Positions 49,634-58,563 of a stretch of 64,000 nucleotides of DNA are shown piece after piece. The position numbers and the translations under genes were made by a program. Positions within the stretch are counted from its first letter, which is position 1. Each line of letters starts with the position of its first letter. The stretch comes from Mycobacterium xenopi (GTDB taxonomy: Bacteria; Actinomycetota; Actinomycetes; Mycobacteriales; Mycobacteriaceae), in NCBI RefSeq assembly GCF_009936235.1, contig NZ_AP022314.1:2480001-2544000 (forward strand), read 5' to 3'. The notes under the pieces were generated by a model. It was not told the origin of the DNA. It saw only the letters and a program-made list of their open reading frames with translations, and ran no database searches.

Positions 49634-50377
49634 CTACGGCCGCTCGAAGTGCTGGTAGTCGACGGGCGATGTCCAGTGACCGCCCCATCGCCAGCCCCGA
49701 TCGGTGAACACCCGCACGGCCGGGTCCCCGTCGTGCAGGATTCCGGGATCGGTCCGGCTGCGGTCCAGGTAAGCCGCGGCGTTCTTCGGTTCGAACGCGC
49801 CCTCGGCGTCGATGGACGGGTTGAACAGCGGGTTGAGGTCCACGGCTCGCCCGTAGGCGTGCTGCGACCACTGGCCGCTTCCCGGGATAGCCCGGCAGTT
49901 GTAGGCCGACGTGTTGTTGTCCTCCATCGACAATTCGTCGGCCGCTGCCGGATAGTGGTCGACGGTGCGGATCTTTGCGATCGGATAGTGCAGCTGATAC
50001 AGCTGCTCGAAAATCGCGATCACCTCGGCCACTAGGTCTTCGTTCACGATCAGCTGGCCGCGGTGCGCCTGGAGGTCCACACCGATGTGTTCGACCTCGA
50101 CCCGCCGCAACTGCCCCGGTTCAACGGGGCATCCAGGCCGCCAGCTGGCACCCAGCTCGGCGGCGGTGACCGGGCTTATCGTCGGCCCGGCGGGTGCTCT
50201 CGGCGCGCCGATAGACGCTGCAGGAGCCGGCGACGACGCTGCGGACGGCGCTGGCGCGTTGGCGCAGCACGGCAAAGCCACGCCGGCCGCGGTCAACACC
50301 ACCAGTACGGCGATCCTCCGCCTGGTGAAGCGCGATCGGCCCCCGTCGTCACGATGTGGATCCATTGACGTGTCCAC
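49634..50377 (-). CDS. Exported M15-family peptidase (D-Ala-D-Ala/L,D carboxypeptidase-like)
   Basis: A 247-aa protein with an N-terminal export signal after a basic stretch (RRRIAVLVVLTAAGVALPCC, possibly a lipobox ending at Cys37/38) and a Pro/Ala linker. The catalytic domain has AYNCRAIPGSGQWSQHAYGRAVDLNP (zinc His and Asp of the M15C SxHxxGxAxD motif) and the final GGHWTSPVDYQHFE (second Asp/His pair). It likely trims peptidoglycan stems outside the membrane. Convergent with katG. Confidence 0.83.
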   Translation of the reverse strand: MDTSMDPHRDDGGRSRFTRRRIAVLVVLTAAGVALPCCANAPAPSAASSPAPAASIGAPRAPAGPTISPVTAAELGASWRPGCPVEPGQLRRVEVEHIGVDLQAHRGQLIVNEDLVAEVIAIFEQLYQLHYPIAKIRTVDHYPAAADELSMEDNNTSAYNCRAIPGSGQWSQHAYGRAVDLNPLFNPSIDAEGAFEPKNAAAYLDRSRTDPGILHDGDPAVRVFTDRGWRWGGHWTSPVDYQHFERP

Positions 50378-50479
50378 GCAGCGTCAACGCTAGCGGATTC
50401 ATGTTGCGAGGCCGACGTGTCAGACCGCGGGTGCATGGTTGCGGCAAGCACGACGAGAGACATCTCAGGAAGTTGAAAG

Positions 50480-51711
50480 TCAAGCCGCATGTGGGAGAGG
50501 AGGTGGAAACGCCCGGTGTTCGTCGTAGAGTTGGCCGGTTTGCAGGCAGTGATGAAGCTGGCCGAGAAACTTGTTGAACAAGTGCCGTTGGGCTTGGCGG
50601 TTCCAGTCTCCGGCCGCGCGGCGGGCATCGAAGTGGCGACGTGCACCAGGCGAGCTGCGCAACGACGCCAGCGCCCAGATCGAACCCACAGCGGCCAGGC
50701 GCCGGTTTTTGATATGCCGATGCAGCACCACGGTTTTCTTGCCGCTGGCGCGGGTGATCGGGGCCGATCCGGCGAAGGCTTTCAAGCCACGGGCATCGGC
50801 GAAACGGGACCGGTCGTCGCCGATCTCGGCCAGCACCCGGGCACCGGTGAGGTTCCCCAGCCCGGGAAAGCTGGTGATGATCGCGGCGTCCGGGTGCAGC
50901 TCAAAATGGGCGCTCGCCGCCTCGGCCAACTCGTCGGCCGCCGCACAGGCGGCGTCAAACTGACGCAGCAGCGCATCCAGCTGGATCCCCATCGCGTTTT
51001 CCACCACTGGCGGCTGGTGCAGGTAGGTGTCGGTGAAAATCTGGCGCAGCCGCTCGACATCACGATCCAGGTCACGACGGCGGCCGGCCTTGATCAGCAG
51101 CTTGCGCAGCCGTGCCGGGCTCAGCTTGGCGGCCTGCGTAGGAGTCGGTGCGGCGGCCAGGATGGCCCGGGCATCGGCGCGGGCCAAACCCCCGCTGGGC
51201 AGCTCGGCAAAGGCGATAAGGGCGGCCGGATAGAAGTCGCCCAGCAGATCACGGATTTGGTTGCCGATCTGTTGGCGCGACCACACCGCGTCTTGCTGAG
51301 CTCGGGCCAGCACCCGGATGGCCTGCGCCAGGCCGGTGTCGGCTGGCAGCGGCCGATGCGCGCGGGCATCGGTGCGCACGATGTTAGCCAGCAGCACCGC
51401 ATCGGTGGCATCCGATTTGGCCCCCGACACCCCATACCGTGCGCGATACCGCGAGGCCGCCAGCGGGTTGATCGGATAAAGCACCCGCCCGGTCTCCCGC
51501 AGGGCGGCCACCCACAACCCACGGTCGGTTTCGATGCCCACCGGCATCGGCTGGGTAGCGGTGTCACCGGCCTCAGCCAGCAGCATCAACAGCTGCGCAA
51601 AGCCGCCGCGTCATTGCCGACCCGTCCGCGCGCCACCACACGCCCGTCGTCATCGACGACCGCGACATCGTGGTGATCAGTAGCCCAATCAATTCCACAA
51701 AACAGCGCCAA
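50480..51711 (-). pseudogene. IS110-family transposase with one frameshift
   Basis: The N-terminal ~35 codons (from TTG 51711: LALFCGIDWATDHHDVAVVDDDGRV) carry the first Asp of the DEDD RuvC-like core, then the frame breaks near 51590, one base short before CAGCTGTTGATG. The next frame continues MPVGIETDRGLWVAAL (Glu), KSDATDAVLLANIV (two Asp), a coiled-coil middle and the transposase-20 domain TSFPGLGNLTGARVLAEIGD...GKKTVVLHRHIKN. Together ~405 aa, normal for IS110. IS110 elements lack clear inverted repeats, so element ends are not placed. Confidence 0.85.
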
Positions 51712-52072
51712 GGCATCCCTCCTGAAATCGGTGATTCTGTTGTCCCCGGGGGAGTTGTGCGGCGCCCTAATCGCAGGACTCGACGGTCCGTCATCTCAGT
51801 AGCCGTCCATGACTCCAGCCCACCGCAAGACCTCGTTCTTTCGAAGAGCTCAAGGCTCGGGAACAATATTCGGGAAGTCAACCCCGCAGCGGGCTCGGGC
51901 AACGGAATCTCACCACCACGGCGCGTGATCTACCGCCAGGCGCGCCGTTCTCTCGCAAGTCGTCGAACGACGGGAGACACCAGGCGTCACCCGGCGGCAG
52001 ACCTCGTCAGGAACAGATCCTGGTCCTCCGACCGCTAACCCATCCCTACCAACCGATTAGGAGACGTTCCAA
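51712..52072. other. Intergenic between IS110 and the split DUF4262 gene
   Basis: About 360 bp with no supportable gene. The part next to 51712 may be IS110 end sequence; the AGGAGA at 52059-52064 is the ribosome-binding site of the interrupted gene starting at 52073. Confidence 0.4.
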
Positions 52073-52108
52073 ATGTGCTGGATGTGCGACCACCCGGGTA
52101 GCACCATG
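52073..52108 (+). pseudogene. First 12 codons of DUF4262 gene, cut off by IS21-like insertion
   Basis: ATG 52073 follows AGGAGA by 8 nt and reads MCWMCDHPGSTM, the Cys-rich N-terminus characteristic of DUF4262 proteins (MCWxCDHP). The insertion element begins after codon 12; the rest of the gene resumes at 54765 in the same frame once the ACCATG target duplication is removed. Reading on into the element gives a stop after five codons. Confidence 0.75.
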
Positions 52109-52271
52109 TGTCGACCGCCACGATGATGGGACCACCTTGAGCGGGGTTTAGCCAGTCGCATGGGACCACCCGTTTGCCAGTGATGGGACCACCGGCGTGT
52201 CGTACGTCCGGGGTCGCTCGATTACTGGGTCGGATCACTTCATGTCGATCGATGTGAAGGAGGTCCGCTGA

Positions 52272-53900
52272 ATGTATCGGGAGGTTTCGGTGATCGAGGT
52301 ACGTGAGTTGTTGCGGGTGTGGATGTCGGGGCGGCTTGCGCCGGGTGGCTGCGTTGGCCGGGGTGGATCGTAAGACCGCACGCAGCTATACGAATGCGGC
52401 GGCGCTGGCCGGGTTGGACCGCGGTGGTGCTCTTGATCAGCTCACCGATGAGCTGATCGGCGCGGTGATCGAGGCGGTGCGGCCGGACCGGCCGGATGGC
52501 CACGGCCAAGTGTGGGAAGTGTTGCGCGCCAATCACGATCAGATCGTCAAGTGGGTGGAAGAGGGCCTGACGGTGGTCAAGATCTGTGACCTGTTGGAGC
52601 GGCGCGGCACGGCGGTGCCCCAGCGGACGTTGCACCGGTACTGCACGCAGTGCACCGAGTACCGGGGCCGTCGCAGCGCTGGCACGGTGCCGGTGGTCGA
52701 TGGTGAGCCCGGCGTGGAGTGCCAGATCGACTTCGGCCGGATGGGCAAGATCTTTGATGCCGAATCGGGGCGCAACCGAGTGGTGCACGCGCTGATCTTC
52801 ACCGCGGTGTATTCGAGGCACATGTTCGTGTGGCTGACGTTTAACCAGACGCTGGAGGCGATTGTCGCCGGCTGCGAGGCGGCCTGGCAGTTCTTTGGCG
52901 GTGTCTTCAAGGTGTTGATCCCTGATAACATGACACCGATTGTGCCCAAGGCAGATTCGACCGATCCGCAGTTCAGTGTGGGTTGGACGGAGTACTCGCA
53001 GGTCCGTGGATTCTTCACCGATCCGGCCCGGGTTCGTCACCCCCAGGACAAGCCGCGGGTGGAACGTATGGTCCAGTACGTGCGGGGCAACTTCTTCGCC
53101 GGCGAAGACTTCGCCGACCTCGCCGACGCTCAGGCCCGAGCCCAGGTGTGGTGTGCCGGCAAGGCCGGCCAGCGCATCCACGGCACCACCTGTCAACGCC
53201 CGGCGGTGGTGTTCGCCGAGCGCGAGGCCGCACTGCTGCTGCCCGCCCCAGCAGCGGTCTACCAGGTGCCGATCTACGCTGAAGCCAAGGTGCACCGCGA
53301 CTACCACATTCAAGTCGATCGGGCATTGTATTCAATCCCCGAACACCTTCGCGGGCAGACCGTTTCGGTGCGCGCCGACGGCGAGTTGGTCAAGGCGTTC
53401 CACGGCGGAAAGCTGGTCAAGACTCATCCCCGCCAGCCCGCCGGCGGACGTTGCACCGACCCGGCTGATCTGCCCGCTGACAAGACCGGCTACGCGATGC
53501 GGGACCTGACCCGGCTGATCGCCACCGCGGCCGCCACGGGGCTGATATCGGCATCTACGCCGAACGTCTGCTCGATCACCAGCTGCCGTGGACACGCATG
53601 CGCCAGGTGTACCGGTTGTTGGGGCTGGTCAAACGCTACGGCGCGGCCCCGGTGAACACCGCCTGCGGGCGGGCATTGGAGCTCGATGTGGTCTCGGTGT
53701 CCAAGATCGCCGCGATGCTGCACAAGGCCACCGAGAACACCCCAGCCGAGGCGCCGCGGGCGGCCACCGGGCTGGCTCCGGCCCGGTTTGCCCGCGACCC
53801 GGGTGAATACCGCAGCCAAGGCAGGCAGCGGCCCGACTGGATGAGCGTCATCGACGGCGGCGCCACCCCCACCGGTCGCAACGCAACCCAGGGGCTGTGA
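52272..53900 (+). pseudogene. istA: istA transposase with two frameshifts
   Basis: ATG 52272 begins MYREVSVIEVRELLRVWMSG, then the frame shifts near 52335 into GLRRVAALAGVDRKTARSY (HTH). The DDE core follows: Asp in VECQIDFGRMGK, Asp in VLIPDNMTPIV and Glu in KPRVERMVQYVRG. A second shift near 53540 moves to YAERLLDHQLPWTRMRQVYRLLGL and the C-terminus. Combined ~540 residues, as expected for IstA. Confidence 0.85.
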
Positions 53901-53905
53901 TCGGC

Positions 53906-54723
53906 ATGGCGACCAAACCTGTTGTCACCGACCCGATCTCGACTGACCTCAAGCGAGTGATGCGCCAACTCAAACTTGGGCGGATGCTCGACACCCTGCC
54001 CGAGCGGCTCACCTTGGCTCACCAGCGGCACCTGTCACACGCGGCTTTTTTGGAGCTGATCCTCGCCGATGAGGCCACCCGCCGCGACAACAGCTCAGCC
54101 GCCCGCCGCGCCCGCGAGGCGGCCTGGATGCGACCATGCGCCTGGATTCCTGGGACGATTCGGCCGCCGTCAGCTACGACCGCACCCTGTGGACCGACTT
54201 GACCAGCCTGCGGTTTCTCGACGGCCCCCACGGCGCTCTGCTGCTGGGACCGGTCGGGGTAGGCAAAACGCATCTGGCCACCACACTCGGACACATCGCC
54301 GTGCGGCGACGCATCCCCACCCTGATGTTGCGTGCTGATGCAATGTTCAAGCGGCTCAAAGCATCCCGACTCGACAACAGCACCGAAGCCGAGATGCGCC
54401 GCCTGGCTCAAGTCCGGCTGCTGATCATCGACGACTTCGCCCTGCAGCCGATGGACGCTACCGCGACCGCCGACTTCTACGAGCTTGTCGTGGCCCGCCA
54501 CCAGCGAGGCTCCACCGTGCTGACCTCCAACCGCAGCCCTGACGAATGGCTGGCCGTCATGACCGACCCCCTGCTGGCCCAATCCGCTGTCGACAGGGTC
54601 ACCTCAACAGCGCATGAACTCATCATCGAAGGACAGTCCTACCGGCGCCGCCAAAAGCCCTCAGTTGACACCAGGCCGAACGACCGCCGATCATCGCCAG
54701 TGAGCCAAACAGGTGGTCCCTAG
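53906..54723 (+). pseudogene. istB: istB helper ATPase with a frameshift
   Basis: The first ~70 codons (LKRVMRQLKLGRMLDTLPERLTLA, FLELILADEATRRDNSSAARRAR) are the IstB N-terminal domain. The frame breaks near 54115-54130 and continues as RLDSWDDSAAVSYD, Walker A LLLGPVGVGKTHLA and Walker B LLIIDDFALQPMD. It is followed by the element end. IstB assembles on target DNA and stimulates IstA. An alternative start is GTG 53897. Confidence 0.85.
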
Positions 54724-54767
54724 TTGCTGGCCAACCGGTGGTCCCATCCTCGTGGCAAATGACAACC

Positions 54768-55202
54768 ATGCAGGAATATCTGGCGGAGGTGCGCAAGACG
54801 ATGCTCAGGCACGGCTGGGCGGTGCAGTATGTCGAGGATGCTCGCGTGCCCTATGCGTACACGGTCGGTCTGACTCGCCATGACGTGCCCGAGTTGTTGG
54901 TGACCGGCGTGCCGCCGCAGCGAGCAGTCCGGTTGTTAAACCTCGTTGGCGAGCGATCGGTGCGTGAAGGCCCACCCGCGCCCGGTGTGCAGATCGAGAT
55001 TCGCCCCGGTCCGCTTCTCGAGGTAGTCGAAGTGGAGCACCCCGATGCGCACATGAACTGCGCCGCAGCGATATTCGGTAACGAGCTGAGGGCATTGCAG
55101 CTGGTTTGGGCCGACCGCCGGGGTCGGTGGCCGTGGGGTCCCGGGTTCAACGATGGTCGCGGCAGCCAGCCGGTGCTTGGTGCGCGGACCATATCGAGCT
55201 GA
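54768..55202 (+). CDS. DUF4262 protein, main body (N-terminus displaced by IS)
   Basis: About 144 codons: QEYLAEVRKTMLRHGWAVQYVED, YAYTVGLTRHDVPELLVTGVPP, RAVRLLNLVGE are core DUF4262 segments. The original first 12 codons lie at 52073-52108 across the insertion. Translation could restart at ATG 54768, which lies inside the duplicated ACCATG, or ATG 54759 in the element end, but the native Cys-rich start and ribosome-binding site are lost. Whether it is expressed depends on read-out from the element. Function of the family is unknown. Confidence 0.7.
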   Translation: MQEYLAEVRKTMLRHGWAVQYVEDARVPYAYTVGLTRHDVPELLVTGVPPQRAVRLLNLVGERSVREGPPAPGVQIEIRPGPLLEVVEVEHPDAHMNCAAAIFGNELRALQLVWADRRGRWPWGPGFNDGRGSQPVLGARTISS

Positions 55203-55314
55203 CCTGCGATCTGGGCACGTGCTGCTGACAGCGGCGCCAAATGCTTGTTGCCTCTGTACTCCGGCCGGGGCACGGCGGCACGGCTCGGGCGGCGGCCGCT
55301 ACCCTGAATGACTC

Positions 55315-56595
55315 GTGGGCTTTTCTGCACCACCACAAGAGCTGTACACCTCCGTCGACCCGGGTCGAAGCGTGTCGGTTTGGGTTCGCTGCGGCGGTCC
55401 CGTGGTCTTGGCCGGGGCGCTAATGCTCTATGCGCTCGTTTATGTGCACTGGCCTCGGCTGGCCGTACAAGTCGACCTGCAGGTGTACCGCTTCGGCGCG
55501 ATGCGGGTCCGAGACGGGCTTGACCTGTATTCGATTGGACTGACCGGCAATTCCAAGGAGCTGCTGTTCATCTACCCGCCGTTCGCCGCGCTGGGCTTTT
55601 TGCCGCTCGCGCTCATTGCCGAGGTTTCCGCCCAGGCACTCTGGTTGGTGCTTATGTGCGTCCTGGTCTTCTATGTGGTGTGGCGCATGCTGGCATCGTT
55701 GCGAGTTACCCAGCCGGATGGGTTGTGGGCCCTCACGGCGCTGTTGGTGGGTCTGGTCGCCTGGTTGGAACCGTTTCGGCTCTCGTTGCAGCTCGGACAG
55801 ATCAACATTGCCATCCTCGCCATCGTGGTCGCCGATCTGCTAACTCCAGCACAGCGCAAGTGGGCGGGAGTTGGCGTTGGCTTGGCGGCAGGTATCAAGC
55901 TCACGCCCGCCTTATTCATTGTGTACTTGGCCGCGGTTGGGCGCGTGCGTGCCGCACTGATGGCTGCCGCAACGTTTCTTATCACCGTGGTGATCGGATT
56001 CGCTTTTCTGCCAAAGGATTCCGAGTACTACTGGTTGCGCCGAGGCTTTCATGACGTTGGCCGGATTTCACATGATCCGTTTGCCAACACCAGCGTGGAG
56101 GGCCTGCTGCACCGTCTCCATGTCCCCGCCATGGTGGGCACCGGTATGTCGGCTGCGCTGGCTGCGGTCGCTGTCGCGCTCGCCGTGATGGCGTACCGAC
56201 GTGGCCATGCAGTACTGGGACTCGCCCTGGTGGGGATGGCCTCGGCCGCCGCCTCGCCGTTCAGTTGGAGCCATCACTGGGTGTGGTTCGCACCGTTGAT
56301 GGTTCACCTCGGATACCGGGCCTGCGTCGTGCGCAGCAGATACTCGGCGCTGACGCTGTTGTTGCTGTGCGCGCTACTTGCAGGCTGGTTCACCTCGGCA
56401 CCCGGAGGCGATATCCGCGAGGCAAGCGTGCTCTCACTGCGGCCCGGCGGGGTGTGGAACGCCATCATCCCCGGCAGCTATGTACTGGTCTTCCTGGCGG
56501 TGCTGGCCTACACGGCCGTCTGGCTTTGGCGCTCGGCGAGGGTTTCCCAGCCGGGTCCGGATCGCGAGCCACAACTTGCGCTACAAGCGTCGTGA
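55315..56595 (+). CDS. Polyprenol-phosphate-dependent mannosyltransferase (GT87/DUF2029)
   Basis: A 426-aa membrane protein with about ten to eleven transmembrane segments. The first periplasmic loop has VDLQVYRFGAMRVRDGLDLYS, with the catalytic Asp position of GT-C enzymes, and FIYPPFAALGFLPLAL follows. LSLQLGQINIAILAIVVADLL, GLAAGIKLTPALFIVYL and SPFSWSHHWVWFAPLMV are DUF2029 segments. In mycobacteria this family includes PimE and the alpha-1,2-mannosyltransferases of lipomannan and lipoarabinomannan, which use polyprenyl-phosphomannose on the periplasmic side. Exact acceptor unknown. The start is GTG 55315. Confidence 0.83.
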   Translation: MGFSAPPQELYTSVDPGRSVSVWVRCGGPVVLAGALMLYALVYVHWPRLAVQVDLQVYRFGAMRVRDGLDLYSIGLTGNSKELLFIYPPFAALGFLPLALIAEVSAQALWLVLMCVLVFYVVWRMLASLRVTQPDGLWALTALLVGLVAWLEPFRLSLQLGQINIAILAIVVADLLTPAQRKWAGVGVGLAAGIKLTPALFIVYLAAVGRVRAALMAAATFLITVVIGFAFLPKDSEYYWLRRGFHDVGRISHDPFANTSVEGLLHRLHVPAMVGTGMSAALAAVAVALAVMAYRRGHAVLGLALVGMASAAASPFSWSHHWVWFAPLMVHLGYRACVVRSRYSALTLLLLCALLAGWFTSAPGGDIREASVLSLRPGGVWNAIIPGSYVLVFLAVLAYTAVWLWRSARVSQPGPDREPQLALQAS

Positions 56596-56650
56596 CGCCT
56601 CCGGGCCCGCAGAAGGTGTCAGCCGACGCAACCATCGAGGTAATCTGCCG

Positions 56651-57787
56651 CTAGCGTGCAGCGGTCCAACGCACATGCAGCACCGGCGGCTTGCGAAATA
56701 CCATACCGCGCGGCGCATTTGGGTGTCTTGGGTCGAGCTGCAGGCCGGGCAGGCGATCCAGCAGTCGAGCGATGGCAATCGCGGTCTCGGTCCGGGCGAG
56801 CTGAGCGCCGAGGCAATAGTGCGATCCCTGAGCGAAAGCCACGTTGAGCCGGGCGTTGGCCCGGTACACGTCAAACCGGTCCGGGTCAGTGAAGACAGCG
56901 GGATCACGGTTGGCGCCGGCAAGCGACACCACCACCAGGTCCCCGCGCCGGATGTGGGCGTCGGCGAGCTCGACATCGCACGTGGCGTATCGGTCGACGG
57001 ACGCGGCAGCGGGCTCGAGGCGGAGGGACTCCTCGATCGCATTCGCCAACAGATCGGGCCGGTCGTGCACGGCCGCGAGCGCCTCGCGATCGTCAAGCAG
57101 GTGCCGGACGGCGTTGAGGATCATGCCCGCCGTGGTGTCGACACCCCCGAACATCAGCACCGCGGCATTCGATGCCACCTCCTCGGGGCTCAGGCCATCG
57201 GGTGCCCGGGCGGCGCGCGCCAGCACGGACTGAGGCTCGTCAAGCGCCCGCAGCACGGCGGAACGCAGCCGGCCGAAAGCTTCCTGCCCGGCCGCGCTCA
57301 CCGGCCGGCCGCCCGTCGCCTCCGACACCGCCGCCACGATCGCCGCATACCAGGACAACACGGCGTCAGCCTCGACACCTCGCAGGCCGAGCGCTTCGGT
57401 GACGACCGCGACCGCGAGCGGACCGGCGAACTGTCGGCGCAGCTCCGCACCACCGGCCGGCCGGATCGCCGAGATCAACCGGTCGGCTTCTGTCTCGATA
57501 AGCCGGCTGAACGGCCCTCGGGCGTGCGCCGGGTAGAACCCGGACGCGAAAGCTCCACGGTGCCGGGCGTGGGCCGCGCCGTCCAGCGAGAGCATGCTCG
57601 GGCCGACCACCCGGGACGTGGAGAACCGGGGGTCATCGACGGTGAACGTGGCGGGATCGCGCAACACCCGCACCGTGAGGTCGTAGCGCGTGATCAGCCA
57701 TCCGTTTAGCGCGGCCAGCCACGTCACCGGCTCGCGTGCCCGCAGCCGCGCCAGCAGCGGATGAGGGTCTTCGTCGAGCTCGCGCAA
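56651..57787 (-). CDS. Cytochrome P450
   Basis: About 378 aa with the P450 landmarks: I-helix MFGGVDTTAGMIL, K-helix EESLRLEP (ExxR), and haem loop FAQGSHYCLGAQLAR with the thiolate Cys. It oxidises an unknown substrate with ferredoxin electrons. The start is unclear: homologous-looking codons (TIIEKFPIGRAAT) continue upstream of TTG 57787 up to the stop of the preceding gene, but no ATG or GTG is in that frame. Last gene of the minus-strand half of the 56.6-62.5 kb cluster, overlapping or abutting the 57834 gene. Confidence 0.87.
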   Translation of the reverse strand: MRELDEDPHPLLARLRAREPVTWLAALNGWLITRYDLTVRVLRDPATFTVDDPRFSTSRVVGPSMLSLDGAAHARHRGAFASGFYPAHARGPFSRLIETEADRLISAIRPAGGAELRRQFAGPLAVAVVTEALGLRGVEADAVLSWYAAIVAAVSEATGGRPVSAAGQEAFGRLRSAVLRALDEPQSVLARAARAPDGLSPEEVASNAAVLMFGGVDTTAGMILNAVRHLLDDREALAAVHDRPDLLANAIEESLRLEPAAASVDRYATCDVELADAHIRRGDLVVVSLAGANRDPAVFTDPDRFDVYRANARLNVAFAQGSHYCLGAQLARTETAIAIARLLDRLPGLQLDPRHPNAPRGMVFRKPPVLHVRWTAAR

Positions 57788-57833
57788 GGTCGCGGCTCGC
57801 CCGATCGGGAATTTCTCGATGATGGTGCTCGCG

Positions 57834-58547
57834 TCAGTACAGCGGCGACCACGCAGAAGTCCGCAGTAGCCGGCTCTCCCACTGATCGCGATACTTCAAG
57901 GCCTCGAACATGTAGCTGCCCGGCCCGCGCCGCTCGGCCGGCAGGTCGGTGGTCAGCAGGTGCACCAGCGCCGCGTAGTTGTCAGACGGGTCGATCTTCT
58001 GCCACAGCATGGCCTCGCGCCGTTTGTAGCTGCCGTGCGCAACCTGGAAGCACGCTTGGATGTCGAGCAACCGCCTGCCCCGCGGCGCCTGCGAGAGCGG
58101 CCGATAGTAGATCTCGTCCCAGGACCGGATATAGTCGTCCAACGGCGCATAGGGCCAGCCGGTGTCCTCCATGAACAAGCTCAATGGGTGTGTCGCCCCG
58201 TCAGTCGGCACCCTCGCCAAATCCACCTCCTGCAGCGGTGACCATTCGACCGGCAGCAAAATCTTGCCGGTCACCTGGTGGCGAAGGTTGTCCAGCTCGC
58301 GCATCAAGGGCGCCAGGTCCCCGGTTTGGGCGCGGCGGGCAAGGTGCTCCCAGGCCGCGCCGTCGGCGACGGCCGTAATGGTGACGACGTTGTAGGACAC
58401 CCCGCTGCCGTGGGCGTGGTTGGTGTACCAGAGCAGCCGAGCATCGTCGGCCTCGGCCAGTGTGGGCATCCAGCCTTCCCGGTAAACGGTCTCGAATTCC
58501 TCCTCGCGCGCGCCGACGACCCGGTGGGTTTCGTGCAGGAACAACAT
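57834..58547 (-). CDS. 237-aa cluster protein, copy 1 (NIPSNAP-like/dimeric alpha-beta barrel?)
   Basis: A 237-aa soluble protein that is a paralogue of the product of 60008-60706: both begin with an LFxHExHxVxGxxExxFE segment, share LLWYxNHAHGSGxSY, then VVTITAVxDGAAWE, WSPLQ, a MEDTxWPY motif, GSxxRREAxL-like segment and the end SRLLRTSxWSPLY. The pattern suggests two ferredoxin-like halves as in NIPSNAP or dimeric alpha/beta barrel proteins, but I do not recognise the family. It sits between a P450 and an adenylating enzyme, 16 nt from the latter. Possible substrate-binding or oxygenase role; unproven. Confidence 0.65.
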   Translation of the reverse strand: MLFLHETHRVVGAREEEFETVYREGWMPTLAEADDARLLWYTNHAHGSGVSYNVVTITAVADGAAWEHLARRAQTGDLAPLMRELDNLRHQVTGKILLPVEWSPLQEVDLARVPTDGATHPLSLFMEDTGWPYAPLDDYIRSWDEIYYRPLSQAPRGRRLLDIQACFQVAHGSYKRREAMLWQKIDPSDNYAALVHLLTTDLPAERRGPGSYMFEALKYRDQWESRLLRTSAWSPLY

Positions 58548-58563
58548 GGCGACTCCTCGCGAT

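Larger units (their letters stand above)
52109..54764 (+). mobile_element. IS21-family insertion sequence with 6-bp target duplication
   Basis: The element starts TGTC (52109) and ends GACA (54764). Its terminal inverted repeats share TGTC-N4-GCCACGA-N-GATGGGACCACC over 28 bp (right copy 54737-54764). Extra GATGGGACCACC-like copies lie at 52159-52170 and 52182-52193, and a GGTGGTCCC at 54712-54720. ACCATG flanks both sides (52103-52108 and 54765-54770), a clean 6-bp duplication within the DUF4262 gene. It encodes istA and istB, both frameshifted, so it can no longer move by itself although its insertion site is well preserved. Confidence 0.88.

Noticed and set aside
50489..51676. 395-codon plus-strand frame over IS110
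   Set aside because: Antisense to the recognised transposase; no homology.
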